In this document: piece by piece, positions 18,158-26,287 of the stretch
How the letters are laid out: each line of letters starts with the position of its first letter
How positions within the stretch are numbered: the stretch's first letter is position 1
Origin: Phycisphaeraceae bacterium
GTDB taxonomy: Bacteria > Planctomycetota > Phycisphaerae > Phycisphaerales > UBA1924
Length of the DNA: 64,000 nucleotides
Direction of reading: 5' to 3'
Assembly: GCA_026128865.1 (NCBI GenBank)
Contig: JAHCJE010000003.1
Location: 1-64,000, forward strand
The notes under the pieces: model-generated
What the model saw: the letters and a program-made list of their open reading frames with translations, nothing else
Database searches by the model: none
Told to the model about the DNA's origin: nothing
Position numbers and translations under genes: made by a program

Positions 18158-18280
18158 GCCCCAAGGGTACCCCGCCGTCCGGCGGACGCGGCGCGGTCCT
18201 CTGGCGGTGTTCCGTATCGCGATCGTCACGTCTTGGGATTCCGCCACGGCGGCCCGATTGGGCGTTACCCTGTTCCTGCC

Positions 18281-21200
18281 ATGACACGCACACTCCTGCC
18301 GTCGCTGGTCTCGGTTGCGCTCGCCGCGGCCGCCCTCGCCCAGCCCTCGACCAACAACCCGCTCGACCCGCAGCCGAACAGCCCGCGCAAGGTCGAGCCG
18401 TCGTACCACGTCCTGGTCGGCGCGACCGTCCACGTCCGGCCCGGCGAGTCGTTCGAGCGCGGCGCGGTCGTGATCCGCGACGGGCGGATCGTCTCCGTCG
18501 CGGACATCGCTTGGGCCCAGTACGCCCTCCCCCCTGGCGCGCTGGTCTGGAACTACGACGGCCTGCACATCTACGCGGGGTTCATCGACGCGCACGCCGA
18601 GATTGATGCCCCGCTGCCGCCCGTCGATGCGCCGGGCGTCCACTGGAACCGCAAGGTCACGCCGCAGCGGTCCGCGCTCGAGGGTCGCGGCGTGCCGGAA
18701 GCGGAGGCGAAGCGGCTGCGCGAACTCGGGTTTACCGCCGCCGCGATCGCCCCGAAGGGGGGCATCTTTGCGGGTCAGGCCGCGCTGGTGAGCCTCGCGC
18801 AAGCGCCCTCCGACCCTTCGGACGGCCGCCCGCCGGTCTACCGCGAGCGCGTCTACCACACGCTCTCGTTCGAGACGGCGGGTGGCGGGAACCTGGGCGA
18901 GTTCTCGAACTACCCCAACTCGCAGATGGGGGCGATCGCCCTCATCCGCCAGACGCTCAGCGACGCCGACTGGCTCGACACGTTGACGTTGTTGAGCAGC
19001 GAGACGGCCCGCGACACCGCGATCGCGCCGTCGTGCCTCAAGACGCTCACGACGACGAGTTTCGACCACCTTCCACTCGCGTTCCGGACGCGCGATGAAC
19101 TGGACGCGATACGGGCCGTCAAGATCGCGCGAGAGTTCGGACGGCGTCCCGTGATCCTCGGGAGCGGCGTGGAGTTCCGGCGGCTGGACGCCATCACGGC
19201 CTACGACTCGCAGCGCGAGCACCGGCCCACGTACATTGTCCCGCTCACGTTCCCGAAAACGCCCGACGTGAAGTCCGCGGGCGCGGCCGACAGTGTGAGT
19301 CTGCGCGACCTGATGACCTGGGAGCAGGCCCCGACGAACCCGCGCCGCCTTGACGCGGCCGGGGCACACGTCTCGATCACGGCGAGCGGGCTGCGCCGGG
19401 GCGAGAAGTTCGAGGACAACCTGAACAAGGCGCTCGAGATCGGCGGCCTGACGCCCGAGCGCGCCCTCGCCATGCTTACCACCAACCCCGCCGAGACGCT
19501 CGGCGCGAGCGACAGGCTGGGCACGGTCGAGCGCGGCATGATCGCGAACCTCATCGTTGTGGACAAGCCGCTCTTCGACCACAAGAAGAAGGCGACCATC
19601 CACGACCTCTGGATCGACGGTCGCCGACACGAGATCGCGCCGCGCAAGCCCGCCATCGCCGGCACGTGGGCGTACTCGTTCGGCCCCGGCGCGGAGCCTG
19701 CGGGCACGATCGTCATCGAACAGGACGACAAGGGGAAGATCGGCGTCACGCTCCCCGGCGCGGAGGGGGAGAAGCCGACGACGGCCCGCGACCCGAAACT
19801 CGACGGCGACCGGCTCACCTACCTCGTCGACTTCCCCGACGGCGACGTGGTGCTCGTTACGCTCACGCTCGTCGGAGACCGCCTCTTCGGCTCGCTGCTC
19901 ACGCCGGGTGGTGAGCAGATTCAGTTCACGGCGACGCGCGCGGAGGCGACGCCCGCCCCCGATGCTTCCGGCGACGACGCCGACGCGAAGAAGGCCGGCG
20001 ACGAAGCCCCCAAACTCCCGCCCGAAGACCTCCCCGGCTATCCGTTCGGCGCGTACGCGGTGAAGGAACTCCCGCCGCAGCGGGCGGTCGTGCTGCGAAA
20101 CGCCACGATCTGGACGTGCGGGCCGCAGGGTGTGATCGAGCGCGGCTGGGTCTTCATCGATGAGGGTCGGATCGAGCACGTCGGCGTCGGCGGCCCGCCC
20201 TCGACCGCTGGCGACGTGCTGGTGATCGACCTGGAGGGCAAGCACATCACGCCGGGCCTGATCGACGCGCACTCGCACACGGGCATCTCGCGGGGCGTGA
20301 ACGAGTCCGGGCAGGCCGTCACCGCCGAGGTCCGCATCGGCGACGTGACCAACCCCGACGCGATCAACTGGTACCGGCAACTGGCGGGCGGCACGACGAC
20401 CGTCAACTCGATGCACGGCTCGGCCAACCCCATCGGCGGCCAGACGCAGACGAACAAGGTGCGCTGGGGCGTGCCGCACCCCGACGACATGCACGTGCAG
20501 GGCGCGAAGCCCGGCATCAAGTTCGCGCTGGGGGAGAACGTCAAGCAGTCCAACTGGGGCGAACGCAACACCACGCGCTACCCGCAGACGCGAATGGGCG
20601 TCGAGACGATCATCCGAGACCGGTTCACGGCGGCGCGGGAGTACGCGGCCGCGAACGGCAAGCGCCGCGACCTCGAACTCGAAGCCCTCGCCGAGATCCT
20701 CGCGGGCGAGCGGCTCGTCCACTGCCACTCCTACCGGCAGGACGAGATTCTCATGCTCTGCCGCGTCGCCGGGGACTTCGGCTTCACCATCGGCACGTTC
20801 CAGCACGGGCTGGAGGTCTACAAGGTGGCGGAGGCGGTGAAGGACCACGCGATCGGGGCGTCGCTTTTCTCTGACTGGTGGGCGTACAAGGTCGAGGTGC
20901 AGGACGCGATCCCGCACGCCGGCCCGCTCCAGGCCGCGGTCGGCGTGAACACGTCGTACAACTCCGACTCCGACGAACTGGCGCGGCGGATGAACGTCGA
21001 GGCGGCCAAGGCGCTGCGCTACTCGACGCTGGCCGACTCCGACGCCTTCGCGCTCACGCCGGAGGAGGCGCTCAAGTTCGTCACGATCAACCCCGCCATC
21101 CAACTGGGCATCGCCGACCGCGTCGGCTCGGTCGAGAAGGGCAAGGACGCGGACCTCGTCGTCTGGTCGGGCGATCCGCTCTCCACGTTCTCGCGGGCCG

Positions 21201-21514
21201 AGTCGGTGTGGATCGACGGTCGGGAGCACTTCTCGCTCGCTCGCGACGCCGAGTTGCGCGAGCAGAACGCCGCGCACCGCTCTCGGATTGTTCAGAAGAT
21301 CCTCGCCGAGGGCGCGAAGAAGAAGCCCGACAAAAAGGACGACGAGCCGAAGGATGAGGCCGAGGAGAAACCGCCTGAATCGCTGCGCGAGCGGATGGTG
21401 GCCGACGCGCGCCGCCGGCACTACCTGGGCCTTTATCTCCGCGGCATCGACCCGGCCGACCACCGCTGCGGGGACTGCGGCATCACCGAAACCGAACTCG
21501 GAGGCGCACGATGA
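18281..21514 (+). CDS. Secreted double amidohydrolase, 1077 residues
   Basis: A signal peptide (MTRTLLPSLVSVALAAAALAQ) is followed by two amidohydrolase units. The first (about 40-470) has FIDAHAEID in place of the usual metal-binding His-x-His, so its active site is probably degenerate. A linker with a beta-rich segment (about 470-610) follows. The second unit (about 600-1010) has LIDAHSHTG, LVHCHSYR, FQHGLE and VNTSYNSDSDE, a plausible intact binuclear metal site. The C-terminus is Lys/Glu/Asp rich, then ends DHRCGDCGI. Family members hydrolyse cyclic amides or peptides (imidazolonepropionase/dipeptidase-like); the substrate is unknown. Its stop overlaps the next amidohydrolase gene. Confidence 0.82.
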   Translation: MTRTLLPSLVSVALAAAALAQPSTNNPLDPQPNSPRKVEPSYHVLVGATVHVRPGESFERGAVVIRDGRIVSVADIAWAQYALPPGALVWNYDGLHIYAGFIDAHAEIDAPLPPVDAPGVHWNRKVTPQRSALEGRGVPEAEAKRLRELGFTAAAIAPKGGIFAGQAALVSLAQAPSDPSDGRPPVYRERVYHTLSFETAGGGNLGEFSNYPNSQMGAIALIRQTLSDADWLDTLTLLSSETARDTAIAPSCLKTLTTTSFDHLPLAFRTRDELDAIRAVKIAREFGRRPVILGSGVEFRRLDAITAYDSQREHRPTYIVPLTFPKTPDVKSAGAADSVSLRDLMTWEQAPTNPRRLDAAGAHVSITASGLRRGEKFEDNLNKALEIGGLTPERALAMLTTNPAETLGASDRLGTVERGMIANLIVVDKPLFDHKKKATIHDLWIDGRRHEIAPRKPAIAGTWAYSFGPGAEPAGTIVIEQDDKGKIGVTLPGAEGEKPTTARDPKLDGDRLTYLVDFPDGDVVLVTLTLVGDRLFGSLLTPGGEQIQFTATRAEATPAPDASGDDADAKKAGDEAPKLPPEDLPGYPFGAYAVKELPPQRAVVLRNATIWTCGPQGVIERGWVFIDEGRIEHVGVGGPPSTAGDVLVIDLEGKHITPGLIDAHSHTGISRGVNESGQAVTAEVRIGDVTNPDAINWYRQLAGGTTTVNSMHGSANPIGGQTQTNKVRWGVPHPDDMHVQGAKPGIKFALGENVKQSNWGERNTTRYPQTRMGVETIIRDRFTAAREYAAANGKRRDLELEALAEILAGERLVHCHSYRQDEILMLCRVAGDFGFTIGTFQHGLEVYKVAEAVKDHAIGASLFSDWWAYKVEVQDAIPHAGPLQAAVGVNTSYNSDSDELARRMNVEAAKALRYSTLADSDAFALTPEEALKFVTINPAIQLGIADRVGSVEKGKDADLVVWSGDPLSTFSRAESVWIDGREHFSLARDAELREQNAAHRSRIVQKILAEGAKKKPDKKDDEPKDEAEEKPPESLRERMVADARRRHYLGLYLRGIDPADHRCGDCGITETELGGAR

Positions 21515-22908
21515 ACACTCAGCCCCTTCTTCGCCTCATGCCCCGGTGCCTTGCTGCCTTGGTGCCTCTCTTCGCGTCAACTGCGCTCGCGCAGGACCTC
21601 GGCGTGAAGGCGCCGCCGCAGACACGCCCGGTCTTCATCCACAACGCGACCATCCACACCGTCTCCGGCGAGACCATCGAGGGCGGGGGCATCGTGTTCG
21701 ACGACGGCGTCATCACGGCGGTGCTGCCCGCGGGCATGACGCCGGGGTTCGCGCCCGGCTCGAACCCCATCGAGATCGACGCCGAGGGGTTGCACGTCTA
21801 CCCCGGCTTGGTCGCGCCGTACACGCAACTCGGCCTGACCGAGATCCAGGCGGTGCGGGCGACGCTCGACTTCCGCGAGGTCGGCACGATCGCGCCGGAG
21901 GTTCGTGCCGCGGTGGCGATCAACCCGGATTCGACGCTGCTGCCGGTGACGCGATCGTCGGGCATTCTGACGGCGGGCGTGTTCCCGGGGACGACGTACG
22001 AGATCTTCGGCGACGCCGGGCCGCGCGGCCTGATCCCGGGGCGGGCCTCCGTCGTCCGCCTCGACGGCTGGACGTGGGAAGACCTCGCCATCCTCGACGA
22101 CGCGGGGCTGGTGGTGAACTTCCCACTCACGCGGCCGGTCGTCGCGTGGTGGATGGACGAGCCGCCGGAGGGGCAGAGCGAGAACATCCAGCGGGCCATC
22201 GGCGCGCTGGACGAAGCCTTCCGCAACGCGGCCGCCTACCGCGACGCCCGCGCGGCGAAGCCGGACCACCCGATTGACCTGCGCTACGAGGCGATGCAGG
22301 GGGTGTTGCCGTCGGCGGGTTCGGGCCAGCGTCCCACCTTCTTCACCGCGCACGACGTGGACCAGATCACCGGCGCGCTGGCGTTCGCGGAGCGGCACGG
22401 GCTTCGGCCGGTGATCGTCGGCGCGCGCGACGCTGACCGCTGTACCGAGCAGTTGAAGGCGGCGGGGGCGGCAGTGGTCATCGAGTCCTCGTACCGGATG
22501 CCGAAGCGCGACGACTCGCCCTACGACGAGTTGTTCACGCTCCCGCAGCGGCTGGAGGCGGCGGGGGTGTCGTGGTGCTTCGCTTCGGGCGAGGAGGCGG
22601 CCCACGAGCGCAACCTGCCCTACGCCGCGGCGATGGCCGTGGCCTACGGCCTGTCGCCGGACGCCGCGCTTCGTGCCGTCACGCTCAGCCCGGCCCAGAT
22701 TCTCGGCGTGGGCGACCGCCTCGGCTCGCTGGACGCGGGCAAGTCGGCGACGCTGATCATCACCGACGGCCACCCGCTGGAGGTGACGACGCAGGTTCTC
22801 CTGGCCTTCATCGACGGGCGGGCGATCGACCTGGAGAACAAGCACACGGCCCTGGCCCGGAAGTACCTGGAGAAGTACCGGCAACTGGGGCTGGTCGAGA
22901 GCGAATAG
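21511..22908 (+). CDS. Secreted amidohydrolase-like protein with degenerate metal site
   Basis: 465 residues with a signal peptide (LPRC-type hydrophobic core ending STALAQ). The overall amidohydrolase frame is clear: N-terminal beta-sandwich (VFIHNATIHTVSGETIEGG), a barrel, and the C-terminal ILGVGDRLGSLDAGKSATLIITDGHP. However the usual His-x-His is replaced (YPGLVAPYTQLGL), so it may be a partner or pseudoenzyme of the preceding protein. ATG 21511 overlaps the upstream stop as ATGA, which argues for 1:1 synthesis and perhaps a complex. Confidence 0.8.
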   Translation: MNTQPLLRLMPRCLAALVPLFASTALAQDLGVKAPPQTRPVFIHNATIHTVSGETIEGGGIVFDDGVITAVLPAGMTPGFAPGSNPIEIDAEGLHVYPGLVAPYTQLGLTEIQAVRATLDFREVGTIAPEVRAAVAINPDSTLLPVTRSSGILTAGVFPGTTYEIFGDAGPRGLIPGRASVVRLDGWTWEDLAILDDAGLVVNFPLTRPVVAWWMDEPPEGQSENIQRAIGALDEAFRNAAAYRDARAAKPDHPIDLRYEAMQGVLPSAGSGQRPTFFTAHDVDQITGALAFAERHGLRPVIVGARDADRCTEQLKAAGAAVVIESSYRMPKRDDSPYDELFTLPQRLEAAGVSWCFASGEEAAHERNLPYAAAMAVAYGLSPDAALRAVTLSPAQILGVGDRLGSLDAGKSATLIITDGHPLEVTTQVLLAFIDGRAIDLENKHTALARKYLEKYRQLGLVESE

Positions 22909-22938
22909 GCAGGCACTCAGCGAGCCGCGAGCAGAGAT

Positions 22939-23463
22939 TCACTCCGCGTCGCCGTGAGACTCCTCTTTGGTTGCCGCGCTCGTCGCCATTTTCATCGGGT
23001 TGAACACGGGCACCTCGAACGCCGGCAGCCCGGCGCGAACGAGTACGTTGTGCAGGTACTCGCGCCAGTAGGGGACCGCGTTCAGGTTTCCGTTCACCCA
23101 TGCGAAAGCCGCAAGGTCGGCCGGCGATGCGGGCTGGTCGGAGTCCAGCCTGTACGTAATCCTGAATGTCCCATGGGCTTCGAACAACGGCTCTCGACCG
23201 ACTTCCGCGGCTGAGTCCTCATCGGCATCCAGCCAGACCGGCACTGCCCGGAAGACAAAACGCAGCGTTGCAGTGATCTCGCGTCCCCGCTGCTCCGCGC
23301 TCGACTCGCCAAGAAGATGCTCGGGCCTCGCAGTCGGGTGATCGCCTCGCGTTCCCGACAGCCGGAACGTGCCCGATTCCTGCACGATCGACTCGATTCC
23401 CTCGACGCGCATCGAGACCGCCGCAGGGTTGCCGGGTGTGGATTGCCGTCGTTGTGCCACCAT
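22939..23463 (-). CDS. SecB-like chaperone, third gene of a TAC cassette
   Basis: A 174-residue protein with a SecB-like C-terminal half: FRITYRLDSDQPASPADLAA, then AVPYWREYLHNVLVRAGLPA and VPVFNP. This matches the SecB pattern of an acidic stretch, an aromatic-Pro-Tyr-x-Arg-Glu block and a hydrophobic strand. In TAC systems (for example Rv1957 of Mycobacterium tuberculosis) such a chaperone folds and protects the antitoxin. ATG 23463 follows AGAGG. It lies 21 bases after the antitoxin stop, in the toxin-antitoxin-chaperone order. A general export chaperone role is less likely in this context. The assignment is by pattern recognition. Confidence 0.72.
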   Translation of the reverse strand: MVAQRRQSTPGNPAAVSMRVEGIESIVQESGTFRLSGTRGDHPTARPEHLLGESSAEQRGREITATLRFVFRAVPVWLDADEDSAAEVGREPLFEAHGTFRITYRLDSDQPASPADLAAFAWVNGNLNAVPYWREYLHNVLVRAGLPAFEVPVFNPMKMATSAATKEESHGDAE

Positions 23464-23484
23464 TGCCTCTGATCCGACGCGGTT

Positions 23485-24087
23485 TCAAGCCGCGAGCGCG
23501 TAGGTGTTATTGCCAGCCAAGCCCGCCGGTGGAGGTGCGGCGTCGGCTGTGGCTGACTTGCTCGCCTGAACGACGTCCTCGACCGGCGCCACGATCGTCG
23601 TGGACCAGGGCACGTCCTGCTCGACGCGGATCTCGCGCCCGGCCGACCGGTCCCGCATGGCTCGCAGGAATGCCCTCGCCTCCGGAACATGGAGGAACAC
23701 ACGGAGCATCCGATCTGCAAGGCGGCTCTGCACGACGTGTCCGCGCAGCCATCGGCTCAGCGACTCCGGCGCAACGCCGATCAACTCCGCGAGTTCGGAC
23801 TGCCTCCGAATCCCGATGCGCCGACACGCCTCCCGAATCTCCGCACCCGTCAGCAACCCCGCCGAACGAAGCAGCGCCTCCGTGATCTGCGCATCGGCGC
23901 GATTCCCGAAGTACTGTTCGCCGCACGCGCCGCACCTGTTGACATGGAGATCAGGGACGAAGACCTCGCGCTCTCTGCGATCCAGCCTGTGCTTGAAACG
24001 GTACTCCACGACAGCGGGGCGGACCTCCCGCTTTCCGCAACTCACGCAGAGACCCGGCTGACTCGGATTGTTCTGGTTCTCGCTCAT
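23485..24087 (-). CDS. MqsA-like antitoxin with zinc finger, HTH and C-terminal extension
   Basis: A 200-residue protein in three parts. The N-terminal part has CVSCGK (about 14-19) and CGACGEQYF (about 53-61), a paired CxxC zinc site of YgiT/MqsA type. The centre (about 95-135) is a helix-turn-helix (RQSELAELIGVAPESLSRWL). The C-terminal ~45 residues (from about VAPVEDVVQ) are low-complexity with an aromatic near the end (NNTYALAA). In TAC systems such an extension is the chaperone-addiction (ChAD) tail that the SecB-like protein binds. ATG 24087 overlaps the toxin stop (ATGA). It likely autorepresses through the palindrome near 24557-24570. Confidence 0.75.
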   Translation of the reverse strand: MSENQNNPSQPGLCVSCGKREVRPAVVEYRFKHRLDRREREVFVPDLHVNRCGACGEQYFGNRADAQITEALLRSAGLLTGAEIREACRRIGIRRQSELAELIGVAPESLSRWLRGHVVQSRLADRMLRVFLHVPEARAFLRAMRDRSAGREIRVEQDVPWSTTIVAPVEDVVQASKSATADAAPPPAGLAGNNTYALAA

Positions 24088-24467
24088 GACTCGTAATCGC
24101 TATCCTGCTTGAACTGTCCAACCTTCACGACGTCGGCGCCGGACTCGCGAATCAGATAGAAGTACAGGTAGATGCGATGAGGATGGATGCCGATTCGGAT
24201 CTCGTACCTATCCCCCTGCTCGCGATACTCTTCCATCACTTCGTTGACCACGTTGACGCGCCTGCTCTGTTGCACCCAAGCGCAGATGATCTTGTTGATC
24301 GAGCCCTGACTTCGATTCGATCCGAACAACGATTCGAGTCCGCGTCGCGCGCTCGAACTCCACTGGACGCGCTCGTCCCCTCGGGGCGCGGACAGTGCTT
24401 CCACGATCCGTCGCCGGATTCCATCGTCTTCGAGCGGCGGCATCCGTCCCGGGCGCTCCTGTAGCAC
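24084..24467 (-). CDS. Candidate toxin of a TAC cassette
   Basis: 127 residues if GTG 24467 is used, 119 if ATG 24443 (AGGAG 12 bases upstream). The N-terminus is Arg-rich; the C-terminal part (RYEIRIGIHPHRIYLYFYL, then VVKVGQFKQ) is a beta-rich end similar in outline to RelE/HigB/MqsR mRNA interferases. No catalytic set can be assigned with confidence, so the toxin class is open. Position first in the operon, the 4-base overlap with an MqsA-like antitoxin, and the SecB-like third gene are the main evidence. The GTG start lies within one arm of a hairpin (24464-24487). Confidence 0.6.
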   Translation of the reverse strand: MLQERPGRMPPLEDDGIRRRIVEALSAPRGDERVQWSSSARRGLESLFGSNRSQGSINKIICAWVQQSRRVNVVNEVMEEYREQGDRYEIRIGIHPHRIYLYFYLIRESGADVVKVGQFKQDSDYES

Positions 24468-24487
24468 CCCGCCCCTGTACGGGGTGC
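24464..24487 (-). promoter_or_regulatory. Hairpin over the toxin start region
   Basis: GCACCCCG and CGGGGTGC form perfect 8-base arms around an 8-base loop. In the minus-strand transcript the second arm contains the GTG start candidate (24467-24465). It could hide the start codon or act as an operator. Confidence 0.5.
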
Positions 24488-24807
24488 GTTCTCCCCCTCC
24501 AGACTACCGGGCCTCCCTGCCTTGGCGTCGCCAATGCGGTCAATGTAGACATCCCATTGATCATAATCAAGTATCGGTATTCTGCCAGACGCTTTCCACA
24601 AGACGCACCAACTTTGGCGCACACACGCGTCCGATACGCCGCAAACTCGGGTGTCATTCCGGTTCTCGGGCACAACCGTCGGTGTCCGCGGGCCGTAGAA
24701 CACGGTTCCCTTGGAGGTGGCGGCTTGTTTGCCGCCGACCTCAGGGAACTCGCCTGCCCATCGCGGGTCTAACCCCAAGCGCACGGCCCCTCCCCGAGCG
24801 AACCCCC
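24468..24807. other. 340-bp intergenic region between TAC cassette and PAS regulator
   Basis: This stretch is AT-richer than its surroundings around 24530-24620. It contains the leftward TAC promoter/operator (24542-24570) and the hairpin at 24464-24487. No convincing gene is seen. A rightward promoter for the PAS regulator could not be recognised. Confidence 0.6.
24542..24570 (-). promoter_or_regulatory. TAC promoter with overlapping operator
   Basis: On the minus strand TTGATT (24570-24565) and TACATT (24547-24542) are spaced by 17 bases, a good sigma-70 match. The -35 box is embedded in a palindrome TTGAT-N4-ATCAA (24557-24570), a likely binding site for the antitoxin. Transcription would begin near 24535, about 70 bases before the toxin start. 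Confidence 0.65.
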
Positions 24808-25578
24808 ATGAGTCCATACACCATGTCAAGGTCCCCGACCTCGCCGCTTCGGAATCACCCCTCCGAACAGCCCGACGGCCGGGGGAGGAACCCGTTCCAC
24901 AACGGTTCGGCCCGTTTGCCGGACTGGGCCTCGGGCGCCGCCGCCTGCTGGGAGGCGCTGGTTCAGGATGCCCGGGCGCTGGTGTCGGTGGTGGACGAGG
25001 CGGGGCGGTACCACTTCATCAACACCTCGCTCGCGGGCCTTCTGGGTCTTTCGGACCCGCAAGCGGCTCTCGGGCGAACGATGCACGAGTTCCTGCCCAA
25101 GCCCTTCGCGGACGAGCGGCTGGGGTACATCCGGCGCGTGGCGGACACGAACACCCCCGTGACGCTCGAGGGTGTGTGGGCCGGGCGCTGGGTGCGCTCG
25201 ACGATCCGCCCCATCACCCCCGGCGACGACGGGCTGCGGCGTGTGCTGCTCGTCACGGTGCCGGTCGCCGGGGATGAGTCCACGGCCGACCGCTCGCCGG
25301 CGATCCGCCAGAAGGTGGACGATCTCGGGCCGCTCTCGTCGCTCACTCGGCGCGAACTGGACGTGCTGCGGCTGATCGGGCGCGGCCTGTCCACGGCGCA
25401 GATCGCGGCGAGGCTGTTCCGCTCCGTGAAGACGATCGAGGGTCACCGGGTCTCGCTGGGCAACAAACTCAAGGCCTCCAACCGCGTCGAACTGGCCCGG
25501 ATCGCCATCCGCGCCGGGCTGGTCACGCTCGACGATTCGGTCGACGACGAGGCCAAGACCGACGACGGGGCGAAGTAG
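24808..25578 (+). CDS. PAS-domain LuxR-type transcriptional regulator
   Basis: A 256-residue regulator. A disordered N-terminus is followed by a PAS domain (about 48-155; ALVSVVDEAGRYHFINTSLA and LGRTMHEFLPKPF) and a C-terminal LuxR/GerE helix-turn-helix (LTRRELDVLRLIGRGLSTAQ then IAARLFRSVKTIEGHR). There is no phosphoacceptor receiver domain, so the PAS domain itself would sense the signal or bind a partner. The start at 24808 is one of two near ATGs (24823 is the other). It is divergent from the TAC cassette and 45 bases ahead of the GmhB-like gene. Confidence 0.8.
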   Translation: MSPYTMSRSPTSPLRNHPSEQPDGRGRNPFHNGSARLPDWASGAAACWEALVQDARALVSVVDEAGRYHFINTSLAGLLGLSDPQAALGRTMHEFLPKPFADERLGYIRRVADTNTPVTLEGVWAGRWVRSTIRPITPGDDGLRRVLLVTVPVAGDESTADRSPAIRQKVDDLGPLSSLTRRELDVLRLIGRGLSTAQIAARLFRSVKTIEGHRVSLGNKLKASNRVELARIAIRAGLVTLDDSVDDEAKTDDGAK

Positions 25579-25623
25579 ACCTCCCGCGTCCGAGGTCGCG
25601 CCGTGCGGTAGGCTGGCGGCCGC

Positions 25624-26160
25624 ATGCGCACGGCTGTCTTCCTCGACCGCGACAACACGCTGATCGACAACGCGGGCGACCTTGCCGACCCATCGCTCGT
25701 GCGCCTGCTGCCGGGGGCGTTCGGTGCCTGCGAGCGGCTGGCCGGCGCTGGGTTCACGCTCGTTGTCGTCTCGAACCAGGGCGTGGTCGCCCGTGGCGGG
25801 GGATCGCTGCGCGAGGTTGAGGCGACGAACGACCGGGTGCGTGCGCTCCTGACGCCGCCGAGCGCGTGTCGCCCGCTGGCCGAGGCGTTCTACTTCTGCC
25901 CGTATCACCCGCAGGGGACGGCCGAGCGGTTTGCGAGCGAGCACCCGTGGCGCAAGCCCGCGCCGGGGATGATCCTCGCGGCCGCGGATGAACTCGCCCT
26001 CGACCTGGCTCGCTCGTGGTTCGTGGGCGACGCGGAGCGCGACATCCGGGCGGCGACCGCCGCCGGCATCCCCCCCCCCAGAGCGCTGCTCATCGGCCCC
26101 GATCGTCCCCTCGCCGACCTCGCCGCCGCCGCGGAGCACATCCTCGAACAGGCTCCGTGA
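25624..26160 (+). CDS. gmhB: D-glycero-D-manno-heptose-1,7-bisphosphate 7-phosphatase-like HAD protein
   Basis: 178 residues of the HAD-IIIA family. The catalytic motif FLDRDNTLID is at 7-16, then VVVSNQGVVARG, WRKPAPGMI and VGDAERDI. The enzyme removes the C7 phosphate in ADP/GDP-heptose synthesis. GmhB proteins usually carry a zinc loop CxH...CxC; here CPYHP is present but the second Cys pair is missing (ASEHPWRKP), so the zinc site looks partial. It starts at 25624 with a TAGGCT box about 10 bases before, suggesting a leaderless message. The next gene is a heptosyltransferase-like enzyme, which fits the pathway. Confidence 0.8.
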   Translation: MRTAVFLDRDNTLIDNAGDLADPSLVRLLPGAFGACERLAGAGFTLVVVSNQGVVARGGGSLREVEATNDRVRALLTPPSACRPLAEAFYFCPYHPQGTAERFASEHPWRKPAPGMILAAADELALDLARSWFVGDAERDIRAATAAGIPPPRALLIGPDRPLADLAAAAEHILEQAP

Positions 26161-26195
26161 AGCGTCGTCCATGCGCCGGTGGCACAGGTGTCGGT

Positions 26196-26218
26196 GGCGC
26201 AGGCGTCCCGCCTGTGCC
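26196..26218. repeat. Intergenic palindrome GGCGCAGGCG-N3-CGCCTGTGCC
   Basis: Ten-base arms with one mismatch around a 3-base loop lie between gmhB and the GT9 gene. A weaker relative (GGCACAGGTG) is just upstream. It resembles REP-type intergenic palindromes; no T-tract follows. Confidence 0.5.
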
Positions 26219-26240
26219 CGGGTGCCTGTCGGTCCCGCGC

Positions 26241-26265
26241 GGGGCGGGGCCTTTCCAGGCCCCGT
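26241..26265. repeat. Dispersed GC palindrome, copy 1
   Basis: Core CGGGGCC-TTTCCA-GGCCCCG. The 25-base unit is repeated without a change at 60047-60071, and altered relatives lie near 29635-29658 and 52737-52762. Confidence 0.6.
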
Positions 26266-26287
26266 GCCTCATACCCTCTGTTCGCCC

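Noticed and set aside
18158-21463. N-terminal extension of the phosphofructokinase frame to about 1500 residues
   Set aside because: The extension is antisense to the amidohydrolase gene; homologous sequence begins at ATG 18157.
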